NCBI GenBank assembly: GCA_018436705.1
Contig: JAHDLA010000018.1
Span: forward strand, 248,001-312,000
Length of the DNA: 64,000 nt
Direction of reading: 5' to 3'
DNA from: Sedimentibacter sp.
Lineage (GTDB): Bacteria > Bacillota > Clostridia > Tissierellales > Sedimentibacteraceae
This document shows, one piece after another, positions 8,302 to 17,546 of this stretch. Both the position numbers and the translations under genes were made by a program. Position 1 is the stretch's first letter; the number at the start of each line of letters is the position of its first letter. The notes under the pieces were generated by a model. It did no database searches and was not told the DNA's origin. It was given only the letters and a program-made list of their open reading frames with translations.

Positions 8302-9354
8302 TTACTTTCCTAATTTATGTGCCAGATTCACAATTTCGGAAGTAGGACCGACTACAACACCCTTATCAAGAATCTGTACATCATCTAACCAAACACTGGA
8401 ATTCAAACAAATACCATCAGAATGGCTCACTGCTGGAATCCCTCCAGGAATGTCTGATGTTAACTGAGGACCTACATTACCAAAGCCCCATTCAGTTGAA
8501 CCCCAAACACGTTCATCTTCTACAATATCTCCACTTAATTTAGCATTAGGTCCAAATCCATAAGACAGATGAGCAGCGAGATACATATTTGGATCATTAA
8601 AAGATTTTAACCATTCAGAATATTTGACTGCATCTGTTCCTTTTCCTTCAATATTAACGATATAACCTTTTTCCATCGTAAATTTAATCGAATTTTTAAC
8701 TGCTCCCAATGGAGGCGTAATAGTACCATCAACAACAATTACACCATTGATACTCTCAAATACTGGTGACCAACTAATCTGACCAGGGAACATTTTAATT
8801 TCACCTTTACGAACAAATCCATCAGCAATACAATAATCTCTTCCAGGTGCATTGTCAAATTCAACATCCGTACCAGCAGGAGTTGTAATTCTGAAATGTT
8901 TTCCTTTTTGACAATATTCTGCTATAGACATAATGAATTCATTCAAAAGATTATTATCTACTTTACCAATATTACGTACAATCAGTTCCGGATTACAACC
9001 ACATAAATTCATATATCTCGGTCTGTTTTCTGGATCTTCAATAATTTTGTCATAAGCTGTGGAATAAAAAATCCATTTATTGTTATATTCTACCCAAGCA
9101 TCACAATTTTTTACTGCCCCTACCAAACCTTTCATAGGCATATCCGTATCTCCTGCCTTACCACAATCTCTAGGAGCTGCTATTTTGATTACTAACGGTT
9201 TTGCACCAAGCATTACTGCAGCTTGTGCAGTAGCATCTACAACTTCCATGTTTGATTCTGTATCGCAAGTAATAGCAATGCTTTCTCCTGGCTTCATCTG
9301 AAACATATCACGTAATAATTTCAAACAAGCATTTTGTAATTCATACTCATACAT
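8302..9354 (-). CDS. M29-family (leucyl/aminopeptidase T-like) aminopeptidase, copy 1
   Basis: A 350-aa cytoplasmic metallo-aminopeptidase of the M29/COG2309 type, which releases N-terminal residues from peptides. It is a close paralogue of the gene at 16203-17255: both open MYEYEL and share GFGPNAKLSGDIVEDERVWG and the C-terminal SHSDGICLN, whose His-x-Asp is a likely metal-ligand pair. I start at the ATG at 9354, 8 nt after TTGGAGG; the longer TTG start would overlap the ribosome site. It ends the cluster, downstream of the peptide ABC ATPases, where it would hydrolyse imported peptides. Shorter than classical AmpS/PepT-type M29 enzymes (about 410 aa), so its specificity is open. Confidence 0.85.
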   Translation of the reverse strand: MYEYELQNACLKLLRDMFQMKPGESIAITCDTESNMEVVDATAQAAVMLGAKPLVIKIAAPRDCGKAGDTDMPMKGLVGAVKNCDAWVEYNNKWIFYSTAYDKIIEDPENRPRYMNLCGCNPELIVRNIGKVDNNLLNEFIMSIAEYCQKGKHFRITTPAGTDVEFDNAPGRDYCIADGFVRKGEIKMFPGQISWSPVFESINGVIVVDGTITPPLGAVKNSIKFTMEKGYIVNIEGKGTDAVKYSEWLKSFNDPNMYLAAHLSYGFGPNAKLSGDIVEDERVWGSTEWGFGNVGPQLTSDIPGGIPAVSHSDGICLNSSVWLDDVQILDKGVVVGPTSEIVNLAHKLGK

Positions 9355-9430
9355 TTTGTTTACCTCCAATTGATATTGATTATTATATAAAATACTTTTA
9401 AGAATATTATTCCTAAAAATATTTTAGTAC

Positions 9431-10390
9431 TTACTTTACCAGGTGACAGCGTACAAAATGCCCTGGTTCTATCTCTCTCATTTCAGGATCTAGTCCTTCA
9501 CAAATTTTCTGCTTATATTTACACCTAGTATGAAAACTGCATCCAGATGGAATATTAACCGGAGAAGGAATTTCACCTTTACATACAACTTTTTCCGGTT
9601 TCAGTGCTTCTTCTTCTTTAGAAATAACAGGAATTGCAGACAATAACATTTGTGTATAAGGATGCAACGGTGATTCATAAAATATTTTTGTCGGTGCTAT
9701 TTCACATATTTTCCCTAAATACATAATTGCTATTTTTGTAGAGACATTCCTCATAACACCCATATCATGAGTAATAAATAGATAGGTTAAGTTTTGTTCT
9801 CTCCTAATTTTATCAAGCATATTTAATATCTTTGCTTGTATTGAAACATCCAGCGATGATGTAGGCTCATCAAGAATAATAAATTTGGGGTTACTGCATA
9901 ATGCCCTGGCAATTGAAACAAGCTGGCGTTCTCCACCGCCAATAGAATTAGGAGACTTATACATAAAATCTGAGGGTAGCTCTACCATTTCCAGTATTTC
10001 AGATATCTTTTCATCAATTTTATTTTTAGGAACAATATTGTGTACCTTCAGTGGTAAACTTAATATCTGTCTGACATCTTGACAAGAATTTAAAGATGAA
10101 CCCGGATCTTGGAATACAATTTGGGCATTTCTTCGAAATTGTTTACTACGTCCCTTAGTATTGGATGTTATTTTTTCTCCATTAAATACAATTTCACCAT
10201 CTGTTTGCTTGTACATCCCCATAACTGTGTAAGAAATTGTACTTTTTCCTGAACCAGATTCTCCTACTAAACCCATAACTTCTCCTGGTGAAATCGAAAA
10301 ATCTACCCCATCGACAGCTCGAACAAATTTTCCATTTCCCACAGAAAAATGCTGTTTTAAATTTTTTGCAATCAATAATTCATCGCTCAT
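9431..10390 (-). CDS. Oligopeptide/dipeptide ABC ATPase (OppF/DppF-like)
   Basis: A 319-aa ATPase: Walker A GESGSGKST (~42), Walker B KFIILDEPTSSLDV, H-loop ITHDMG, and the Opp/Dpp C-terminal domain with CSFHTRCKYKQKIC. The signature reads IGGGERQLVSIARAL instead of LSGGQ, a known variant in OppF-type subunits. Its start abuts the OppD-like stop, so the two are coupled and probably form the ATPase heterodimer. The import role follows from the family and from the neighbouring permeases, binding protein and peptidases. Confidence 0.9.
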   Translation of the reverse strand: MSDELLIAKNLKQHFSVGNGKFVRAVDGVDFSISPGEVMGLVGESGSGKSTISYTVMGMYKQTDGEIVFNGEKITSNTKGRSKQFRRNAQIVFQDPGSSLNSCQDVRQILSLPLKVHNIVPKNKIDEKISEILEMVELPSDFMYKSPNSIGGGERQLVSIARALCSNPKFIILDEPTSSLDVSIQAKILNMLDKIRREQNLTYLFITHDMGVMRNVSTKIAIMYLGKICEIAPTKIFYESPLHPYTQMLLSAIPVISKEEEALKPEKVVCKGEIPSPVNIPSGCSFHTRCKYKQKICEGLDPEMREIEPGHFVRCHLVK

Positions 10391-11397
10391 CAGTTATCTC
10401 CTTTCAATTTAGAAGTTCCATTTTGATAAAGCAAACAACTAACAAAATGTCCTGGTGAAATTTTTATTTCATTCGGCTTTTCTTTTTTACATTGTTCTAT
10501 AGCATATGGACACCTTGGCGAAAAACGACATCCTTTAGGAGGTTTTACATAATCTGGAACATATCCATAAATACCTGGTGTTAGCCCACCTCCTGATAAC
10601 CGTGGAACACATTTTAACAAACCTTGAGTATATGGATGACATGGATTATCGAAAATATCATCAATTTCACAAGTTTCAACAATTTCGCCACCATACATGA
10701 TATAAATTCGATCAACGAGATCACGTGCTACACCAAGTGAATGAGTAATCATAATCAATGAACGTTTTTTCTCTTCTACTAGTTCTCTTAGTAAGCTATG
10801 AATCTGGTCTTGTATTGTAACATCTAGTGCTGTACAAGGTTCATCAGCAATCAAAAGTTCTTTTGGCATTACTAAGGCAGATGCAATACAGACTCTTTGT
10901 CTCATACCACCGGAAAGTTGATATGGGTAGCTATTCATCAGCCGCTTTGGATCTGACAACATTACACTTTTTAATGCATTAATTGCAATTTCATTACATT
11001 CTTTTTTTGTAGGATTCTTATAGAATTCAGAATACTTAATAATGTCTGTCAGTTGCTGTCCAATAGTAAAAACAGGATTCAAAGCTGACATAGGAGACTG
11101 TGATATCATAGATACACCTGTTCTACGAAATGTATATAGTTCTCTCTGGTTAAGCTTTAATACTGACTGTCCATTAAATATTATTTTTCCTTCCGGAGGA
11201 ATTTCAACTATGTCCGGTAAAATAGTTCGTAAGATTGTCTTCATTGTTGTAGTTTTTCCACAACCAGATTCACCAACCAAACCTATTTTTTCACCTTTGT
11301 TAACATGTAAATTAATTTTATTTACCACTTTTGCTACACCACGATATGTTTTATAGCCAATCGATAAATTTTGTATGTCTAACAATCGTTCTGCCAT
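10390..11397 (-). CDS. Oligopeptide/dipeptide ABC ATPase (OppD/DppD-like)
   Basis: A 335-aa ATPase with Walker A GESGCGKTT, Q-loop ISQSPMSALNP, signature LSGGMRQRVCIASAL, Walker B LLIADEPCTALDV and the peptide-transporter C-terminal motif CRFSPRCPYAIEQC. It follows the OppC-like gene by 2 bp and touches the OppF-like gene, giving the normal B-C-D-F order. Opp against Dpp cannot be decided from these motifs. Confidence 0.9.
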   Translation of the reverse strand: MAERLLDIQNLSIGYKTYRGVAKVVNKINLHVNKGEKIGLVGESGCGKTTTMKTILRTILPDIVEIPPEGKIIFNGQSVLKLNQRELYTFRRTGVSMISQSPMSALNPVFTIGQQLTDIIKYSEFYKNPTKKECNEIAINALKSVMLSDPKRLMNSYPYQLSGGMRQRVCIASALVMPKELLIADEPCTALDVTIQDQIHSLLRELVEEKKRSLIMITHSLGVARDLVDRIYIMYGGEIVETCEIDDIFDNPCHPYTQGLLKCVPRLSGGGLTPGIYGYVPDYVKPPKGCRFSPRCPYAIEQCKKEKPNEIKISPGHFVSCLLYQNGTSKLKGDN

Positions 11398-11399
11398 AT

Positions 11400-12290
11400 C
11401 TAATGACCTCCTTTATCAAACATATCACGAATTCCATCACCTAAGAAATTAAATCCTAGAATCATGAATGCTACACCTAATGCAGGAAAAATAGTCATCC
11501 ACCACATATTTGGAATATATTTAGCTCCATCGGAAATCATAGTCCCAAAAGCCGGAGTAGGTGGTTGTTCTCCTAGTCCAACAAAGCTCAGGGAAGCACC
11601 CATCAATATTACCCATCCTACATCTAGTGCCATTTTTGTTAATATTGGAGATAAACAATTAGGAAGTATTTCACGAAATAGAATATATCTCTTTGAAGCG
11701 CCTACTAATTCTGCATTTTTAACAAAATATTCTTCAGATATGGATGATGCCTGTCCATATACAAGCCGGCAGTACCATGGCCACCACATGATTGTTACAG
11801 CAAGCATGGAATTCATCATATTTGGCTTTAGGATAGAAGCAATACATAATGCAAGTATTAAAGCAGGTACAGATAAAAAAACATCGGTAATTCTCATTAT
11901 TATTGTATCTATTATCGTCCCGTGATGGTATCCTGCAATTAATCCCAGTAATGTACCTACGGGTACTGAAATGAAGAGTACTACCACACTCATAATAAGA
12001 GCACCACGGAAGCAATAAATCACACGTGAAAATACATCCCTGCCGATAATATCCGTTCCAAATATATGTTGTCCACTAGGAGCCAGTCCCGCATTAGCAT
12101 AATCTACAAATGCTCCTATATGTGTAGGATAAGGTACAATCCATTCAGCAGTAATAGCTAAAATTAAGGAAATACAAACTAAAATTAATCCTGCAATAGA
12201 CAATTTGTTCTGTCTAAATTTATAAGTATAAATTTTAATATTCTCTTTTGTAGAAGGAGATAGCATAGTTTTCTTTCTTTTATCTTCCAT
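11400..12290 (-). CDS. Peptide ABC permease (OppC/DppC-like)
   Basis: A 296-aa permease with an N-terminal helix, the OppC signature FGTDIIGRDVFSRVIYC (~65-80), about six membrane helices, and the coupling loop REILPNCLSPIL (EAA motif). I chose the ATG at 12290, 8 nt downstream of GGAGG; the upstream TTG would put that site inside the gene. It begins 4 bp after the OppB-like stop. With OppB it forms the membrane channel. Confidence 0.9.
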   Translation of the reverse strand: MEDKRKKTMLSPSTKENIKIYTYKFRQNKLSIAGLILVCISLILAITAEWIVPYPTHIGAFVDYANAGLAPSGQHIFGTDIIGRDVFSRVIYCFRGALIMSVVVLFISVPVGTLLGLIAGYHHGTIIDTIIMRITDVFLSVPALILALCIASILKPNMMNSMLAVTIMWWPWYCRLVYGQASSISEEYFVKNAELVGASKRYILFREILPNCLSPILTKMALDVGWVILMGASLSFVGLGEQPPTPAFGTMISDGAKYIPNMWWMTIFPALGVAFMILGFNFLGDGIRDMFDKGGH

Positions 12291-12294
12291 CGTA

Positions 12295-13305
12295 TTATCC
12301 TCCAATCCTCATTCTCGGATCCAATGCTGAAAGAGCTAAATCAACAATCATGTTAACAATAAAAAACGTTATAGCAATTATTAATACAACTGCACAAATA
12401 GCATTCAAATCTTTATTCAACATTGCATTAATTCCATACCTTGATAAACCAGGCCAGTTATATATCTTCTCTACTAAAAATGCATTTCCTAATAATGAGG
12501 CAAAATCCATACCCATTACTGTAATCATTGACGCAGAAGATGGTTTTAATAAATATTTATTAATTAGTACATTACGTGGCAGACCGTGACCGGTGGAAAC
12601 AGTCATATATTCTTTACTCGAATTGTCAACCAACGATGAACGAAGTACACGAGCTTCCTGTACAATCGGTCCTATTGACAATGCAAATGCAGGTAACAAT
12701 AAATGAAGAAAAGCATTCCCTGCTACAGCAAATTGTCCTGTTATTAGACCATCAATTATATAAAAACCTGTCACATTTGGTGGTGAAGTCACATCTAGGC
12801 TAAGGCGGCCTACTACTGGAACAGACGGAAAGATATGTCCAAATAGCAATAACAATAAAATTGCCATAACAAACGCAGGTATAGCAATTCCAACATATGA
12901 CATTATTCTAATCAAACCATCTACCCATGTGTTTTTATGTTTACCTGCCAAAATACCAAGTGCAAATGAGCCTATAATTATAAATATACCTGACATGATA
13001 ACCAGTTCAGCTGTTGCCGGAAAAAACTGTTTGATATCTGTTACGATAGGTCGTTTCGTAATAAAGGAATTACCAAAATTTCCACGTAAAACATCCCCAA
13101 GCCATTTAATATATTGAACAGGTAATGTATCATTCAAATACAGTTCTTGTCTAAGTGCTTCTTTTGCTGCTTCTGTTGCTCTGCTTCCTAATGCAATGTT
13201 TGCTACATCTCCTGGAACAACTCTTGCGATAAAAAATATTAATATTGATGTTCCAAATAGAACCAAAATTCCTAAAAATAAACGTTTAATCATATATTTT
13301 CTCAT
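12295..13305 (-). CDS. Peptide ABC permease (OppB/DppB-like)
   Basis: A 336-aa permease. It has the OppB N-terminus (MRKYMIKRLFLGILVLFG, then IARVVPGD), about six membrane helices and the EAA-like loop GLPRNVLINKYLLKPSS. It lies 99 bp after the M20 peptidase stop and opens the B-C-D-F transporter set. The substrate-binding protein is encoded far upstream in the same cluster (17547-19196). Confidence 0.9.
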   Translation of the reverse strand: MRKYMIKRLFLGILVLFGTSILIFFIARVVPGDVANIALGSRATEAAKEALRQELYLNDTLPVQYIKWLGDVLRGNFGNSFITKRPIVTDIKQFFPATAELVIMSGIFIIIGSFALGILAGKHKNTWVDGLIRIMSYVGIAIPAFVMAILLLLLFGHIFPSVPVVGRLSLDVTSPPNVTGFYIIDGLITGQFAVAGNAFLHLLLPAFALSIGPIVQEARVLRSSLVDNSSKEYMTVSTGHGLPRNVLINKYLLKPSSASMITVMGMDFASLLGNAFLVEKIYNWPGLSRYGINAMLNKDLNAICAVVLIIAITFFIVNMIVDLALSALDPRMRIGG

Positions 13306-13404
13306 GTTATTTCACGCTCCCTATTTATTCTTAGTTTTATATATATGGGTAAACTTCTCACGGTCTCTTTTTCTTATTCCTATCTTTCTCTTAATTACTA
13401 TTTA

Positions 13405-14634
13405 TTAGTATTTCTGAATAGTTAACAAGAATATCTTAATATCTTTAATAATATTACTTATTATTACATATTCATTAGGCTGATGGGCTAATTCATCAAG
13501 ATGAGACCAAACAACAGTAGGAATATTTCGAGCTCTAAGAATAGCTCCGCATGTTCCACCGCCAATTCCACCATAGTAACCATTATCAATTCCACTTTCC
13601 TTTAATGATTCCATTAATTTCTGTACTACTTCTGATTCTGAACTTGTAGGCGTCGGAGCATCTACCCTATTTGTGAATTCATAAGATACCTCTATTCCTT
13701 TATGACTATTTGTGAATAACTTAATCATTTCATCAATCCTCTTTACTACCTGGTCAACCTTAAACTCTGGTAATATCCTCATATCAATGAAGAAAGCATC
13801 TTTCCCTGGCATAATATTAGGACTATCCACATTGGCCAACTTTTGAGTTAATTCAAATGTTGAATAAGGCGGATTAAATAAATCATCATGACTAGTAAAT
13901 TCTTTCTTAAGCATATCCTCTAATTGTACACCTAGGTGCATACCAGCAGAACATGCATTTGCTCCTAGATGTGGCATTGAAGCATGCGCCTGTTTTCCAG
14001 TTACTGTGAACTTCAACCACACCATTGATTTTTCTGCAATTTCAATAAAAGAGCCATCTGGACTTCCTCCATCAGGAACAATTGCTTCATCTTGTGAACC
14101 AAAAATATTTTCCTCTAGTAATGCATGTAAACCATACTGACTTCCTGTTTCTTCATCACTTCCAAAAACAAAACCAATATTACATTTTGCTTGTACTTTT
14201 TTTTCAAATAAAATTGCACAGGTATAAAGTCCGCTAATAACAGCCTGAGAATTATCCTCAACTCCTAATCCATAAATTCTGTCGCCTTTTCTCTGAGGAT
14301 TTTGTGGATCTGTATTCCAGCACTCCAAATCACCTGCATTCACTGTATCTACATGGGCAATAAGCCATAACGTTTTTTTTGTATCTTCAGTTCCATTAAT
14401 TGTTACTACAACATTTAGTCTCACCTTTTCTTCTACTGCTGAATCTGGAACCTGAATTAGTTTATATGGAATATTTCTTTTTTCCAAAAAATTAATTATC
14501 CACTGAAACCGTTTATACTCACCTTGGCCATTCATTCTAGGATTTATTGCTGGAATTTTACTCATTTCAATCATATCTCCAGCAATCTGCTCTCTATACT
14601 GCTCCAATTCATTAATTATTTCATTATTAATCAT
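13405..14634 (-). CDS. M20-family metallopeptidase (ArgE/DapE/CPG2-like)
   Basis: A 409-aa zinc hydrolase. Metal ligands and catalytic residues are visible: HVDTV (His and Asp, ~88), GLGVEDNSQA (bridging Asp), SDEETGS (catalytic Glu-Glu, ~155), and a late His in ELAHQPNEY. The dimerisation domain begins near GKQAHASMPHLG. The family cleaves dipeptides or acyl-amino acids. I use the ATG at 14634 behind AAGGAGGAAGTT; it overlaps the PucR stop by 8 nt. Its place between a PucR regulator and peptide permeases suggests it acts on imported peptides; the exact substrate is unknown. Confidence 0.87.
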   Translation of the reverse strand: MINNEIINELEQYREQIAGDMIEMSKIPAINPRMNGQGEYKRFQWIINFLEKRNIPYKLIQVPDSAVEEKVRLNVVVTINGTEDTKKTLWLIAHVDTVNAGDLECWNTDPQNPQRKGDRIYGLGVEDNSQAVISGLYTCAILFEKKVQAKCNIGFVFGSDEETGSQYGLHALLEENIFGSQDEAIVPDGGSPDGSFIEIAEKSMVWLKFTVTGKQAHASMPHLGANACSAGMHLGVQLEDMLKKEFTSHDDLFNPPYSTFELTQKLANVDSPNIMPGKDAFFIDMRILPEFKVDQVVKRIDEMIKLFTNSHKGIEVSYEFTNRVDAPTPTSSESEVVQKLMESLKESGIDNGYYGGIGGGTCGAILRARNIPTVVWSHLDELAHQPNEYVIISNIIKDIKIFLLTIQKY

Positions 14635-16096
14635 AACTTCCTCCTTTTTCAACCAGCTTATTTTCAAGACAAAGCAACATTCTCATAATCGGCAATTCAC
14701 CGCCCCTCTTATATGTATCTTTATACGTCTGAATAATTTTATTAATTCGATATTTTACAGAATTGGGGTGAATTCCTAACATTTTTGCGATATTATTGAT
14801 ATTTCTTAAAATAATATATAGCCTAAATGTTTGTAATAGATCTTCATCGTAATCTTCTTTTTTAAAAAATTCCTGTATTTTTCTGGATATATGCCTATCT
14901 AGACTACTTATAGGTGAGCATGACAACATATACAATAGTGCCATTTCATCAGCACTGATAATTCCCCTAATATAAATCAGTGAATTTAACATCTGCTTAA
15001 CAGACTGGATTTCATTCTTTATATCTGCGTAGTAAAAACTCTGCATAGAAAAAATAAATAAACTTGGATCATGTTCGGAAAGAATTTCGTTATATATATC
15101 ATACACATTTCTTTCAGGTGAAATAAACTCATCCCTAAAAATCACTACATAGTACTTAAGATAACGATTTCTTTCTAAAATATAATATTTGCTTTTATTT
15201 CGGTTGCTTAATTCCTTCCATTCATCGAACAACAAAATACCATAATAAAACGGCATTCTCATAAAATGTTCTTCTATGTAACTCCTTTTTTCAATAAAAT
15301 TAACTGCACAGTCACTATCCAGTAATTTTACTATGTCTGGTCCTATTTTATGAAATAACTTTACAGATTTTGAATCCATCATATCGGACGTAACATTTGC
15401 AGCAATCATAGCCCTATTTCCCAAAAACACAATAGCAAATATATCTCTAGATACTTCCATCACAAATGACAGCATAGGAACTGGTTCCAAATTTTTAGTT
15501 ATTATTTCTTGAACCTTTGCAATCAATAGCGCCGTATCAGCTCCTGTCATTTTGTAACTATAAGCAGTATTCGTACATAGAACAATAGGTACATTTAACA
15601 TACATCCTATTTTTTCACAAAACATGCTTGCATCTCTATCAGAATAATATTCAGAAAAAAGATTTAGAATATTTGAAATATTTAAATCTGATAAAGATGA
15701 AATATTATAATTACTCATGATGCTATATTCAGATATGACATTAGTCCATGCTGTTTCATAAGATACATATATAACAGGTAAATTATACTGATTTCCTAAG
15801 TTAATTATCTCTTCATCAATGCAGTTATTCAAATTTAGTTTAGGCATAATACCTATACCAGCACAATTATTTTTTGCCATATATTCAACCAACCTAATTC
15901 TATTGTCCTTATCATCTTTCATGCTCCAAAAGGTAGTCAAACAGAAGCTTCCAGGCTTCAGATACTTTTTGATTTTGGGAAATGGCTCTTCCAAAATTTC
16001 TATCCCTTTTATTATATTAAATATCCCTCCAAATCCTGAAACAAGATAGCTATTATTTAGAGAAGTAAATTCTAACAAATCTTTTATTTTTAACAT
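14627..16096 (-). CDS. PucR-family transcriptional regulator
   Basis: A 489-aa regulator with PucR-type layout. The N-terminal ~125 residues resemble the purine-catabolism regulatory domain (MLKIKDLLEF, then GCFC-like core), followed by a variable centre. The C-terminus is the PucR helix-turn-helix: DLLQTFRLYIILRNINNIAK, then MLGIHPNSVKYRINKI. The gene lies inside the cluster and overlaps the M20 start, so it is co-transcribed and probably autoregulates. PucR proteins often control amine or amino-acid use; here the target is most likely this peptide cluster. Confidence 0.82.
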   Translation of the reverse strand: MLKIKDLLEFTSLNNSYLVSGFGGIFNIIKGIEILEEPFPKIKKYLKPGSFCLTTFWSMKDDKDNRIRLVEYMAKNNCAGIGIMPKLNLNNCIDEEIINLGNQYNLPVIYVSYETAWTNVISEYSIMSNYNISSLSDLNISNILNLFSEYYSDRDASMFCEKIGCMLNVPIVLCTNTAYSYKMTGADTALLIAKVQEIITKNLEPVPMLSFVMEVSRDIFAIVFLGNRAMIAANVTSDMMDSKSVKLFHKIGPDIVKLLDSDCAVNFIEKRSYIEEHFMRMPFYYGILLFDEWKELSNRNKSKYYILERNRYLKYYVVIFRDEFISPERNVYDIYNEILSEHDPSLFIFSMQSFYYADIKNEIQSVKQMLNSLIYIRGIISADEMALLYMLSCSPISSLDRHISRKIQEFFKKEDYDEDLLQTFRLYIILRNINNIAKMLGIHPNSVKYRINKIIQTYKDTYKRGGELPIMRMLLCLENKLVEKGGSYD

Positions 16097-16202
16097 TTAT
16101 CCTCCACATTTCAATTTAACTACATCAATAAGGGATGTATTATCCCTTACTGATGTAATAGTGCCCTTCTTCAGTTATTAGGAAAGAATTCTACATTTTA
16201 TA

Positions 16203-17255
16203 TTATTTCCCTAATTTTCTTGCCAACTGTACAATTTCTGGAGTAGGTCCTACAACTACTCCTTTGTCTAGAATCTGCACTCCATCAAGCCATACACTAC
16301 AATTCAAACATATTCCATCTGAATGACTAGCTCCAGGAATTCCAACTTCACCTGGAATATCAGAAACAAGACAGCCTCCTACATTACCAAAGCCCCATTC
16401 TGTACAACCCCATACTCTTTCATCTTCTACAATATCTCCAGATAATTTAGCATTAGGTCCAAATCCATAAGCAAGATGAGCAACCTTAAACATTTGAGGA
16501 TCATTGAATGCTTTCAGCCATGCTTCAAATTCCATAGCATCTAAGCCCCCTTCAATTTTAACTATATCACCATTTTTAATTGTAAAAGTAACCGGGCTTT
16601 TTACTGCCCCTAGAGGTGGTGATAATGTTCCATCAACAGTTATTGTTCCATTTATGGTTTCAAACCTAGGCGCCCAAGCAATTTGACCGGGGAACATCTT
16701 AATTTCACCTTTTCGTACAAAACCATCAGCAACTAAATACTCTCTACCAGGTTCATTATCAAATTCAATATCCATACCATTAGGCGCTGTAACTCTCATA
16801 TGAGTAGCATTTTTAGTTGCTTCTGTCATTGCCATAATAAACTTATTCAACAAAATATTATCAACTTTTCCAATATTACGAATTAGTAATTCTGGATGTA
16901 CTCCATTCTGGTTCATATATCTAGGACGATTTTCAGGATCTTCCATTACTTTATCATAAACGGTAGAATAAAATATTAATTTAGTATTATACTCTACCCA
17001 AGCATCGCATCCCTTTAAAGCTCCAATCAATGCTTCCATAGGCATATCCTTATCTCCCGCTTTACCTCCTGCTGGTGCAGCAATCTTAAGAACCAATGGA
17101 ATAGCTCCCAACGATACAGCAGCAGCAGCTGTTGCTTCAACTATTTCCTGATTTGATACCGTATCCGTTGTTATTGCAATAGTTTCACCTGGTTGTAATT
17201 TAAACATATCCCTTAATAACTTTAGACACGCATTTGGTAATTCATACTCGTACAT
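16203..17255 (-). CDS. M29-family aminopeptidase, copy 2
   Basis: A 350-aa paralogue of the enzyme at 8302-9354, of the same length and clearly similar throughout. Shared motifs are GFGPNAKLSGDIVEDERVWG, GFGNVG and SHSDGICLN. Differences cluster in the middle (residues ~150-200) and in the segment before SHSDG, where this copy has three extra residues (PGEVGIPGA). I start at MYEYEL (17255): GGGAGG lies 10 nt upstream, while the earlier ATG is too close. It sits right after the solute-binding protein and before PucR. Two copies in one cluster suggest different peptide preferences. Confidence 0.85.
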   Translation of the reverse strand: MYEYELPNACLKLLRDMFKLQPGETIAITTDTVSNQEIVEATAAAAVSLGAIPLVLKIAAPAGGKAGDKDMPMEALIGALKGCDAWVEYNTKLIFYSTVYDKVMEDPENRPRYMNQNGVHPELLIRNIGKVDNILLNKFIMAMTEATKNATHMRVTAPNGMDIEFDNEPGREYLVADGFVRKGEIKMFPGQIAWAPRFETINGTITVDGTLSPPLGAVKSPVTFTIKNGDIVKIEGGLDAMEFEAWLKAFNDPQMFKVAHLAYGFGPNAKLSGDIVEDERVWGCTEWGFGNVGGCLVSDIPGEVGIPGASHSDGICLNCSVWLDGVQILDKGVVVGPTPEIVQLARKLGK

Positions 17256-17468
17256 TTTCATAGCCTCCCATAGTATGTTTATACACAGTATTTTTAGTAT
17301 TAGTGTTAAACATTAATTTATTTTATTTATATTAGTAAACGATAAAACATTTATATAGATAACTGTTATACAAATTCATTTGTTCTTACAATAATAATTT
17401 TTCTATTGTAAATATTAATCTTATCTCTATATAAATTATTTACCATTTACTTATAACTATTTAAAATT

Positions 17469-17520
17469 AGATATCTTACTAATCATGTTAAGTTTGAGTT
17501 AGCCTAAAATTAAGATATCT
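17469..17520 (-). promoter_or_regulatory. Hairpin between the binding-protein gene and downstream genes
   Basis: A 9-bp perfect stem (AGATATCTT with AAGATATCT) encloses a 34-nt loop, 27 bp past the binding-protein stop. The minus side lacks a strong T run. A stabiliser or partial terminator that raises binding-protein mRNA relative to the rest is plausible. Confidence 0.4.
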
Positions 17521-17546
17521 TTTTTATCTACGTTTACAATAATTTG

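Noticed and set aside
17490..17510. TTAGGCTAACT-like half site in the loop of the 17469-17520 hairpin
   Set aside because: It resembles half an iron box but lacks the second arm and is not in a promoter.
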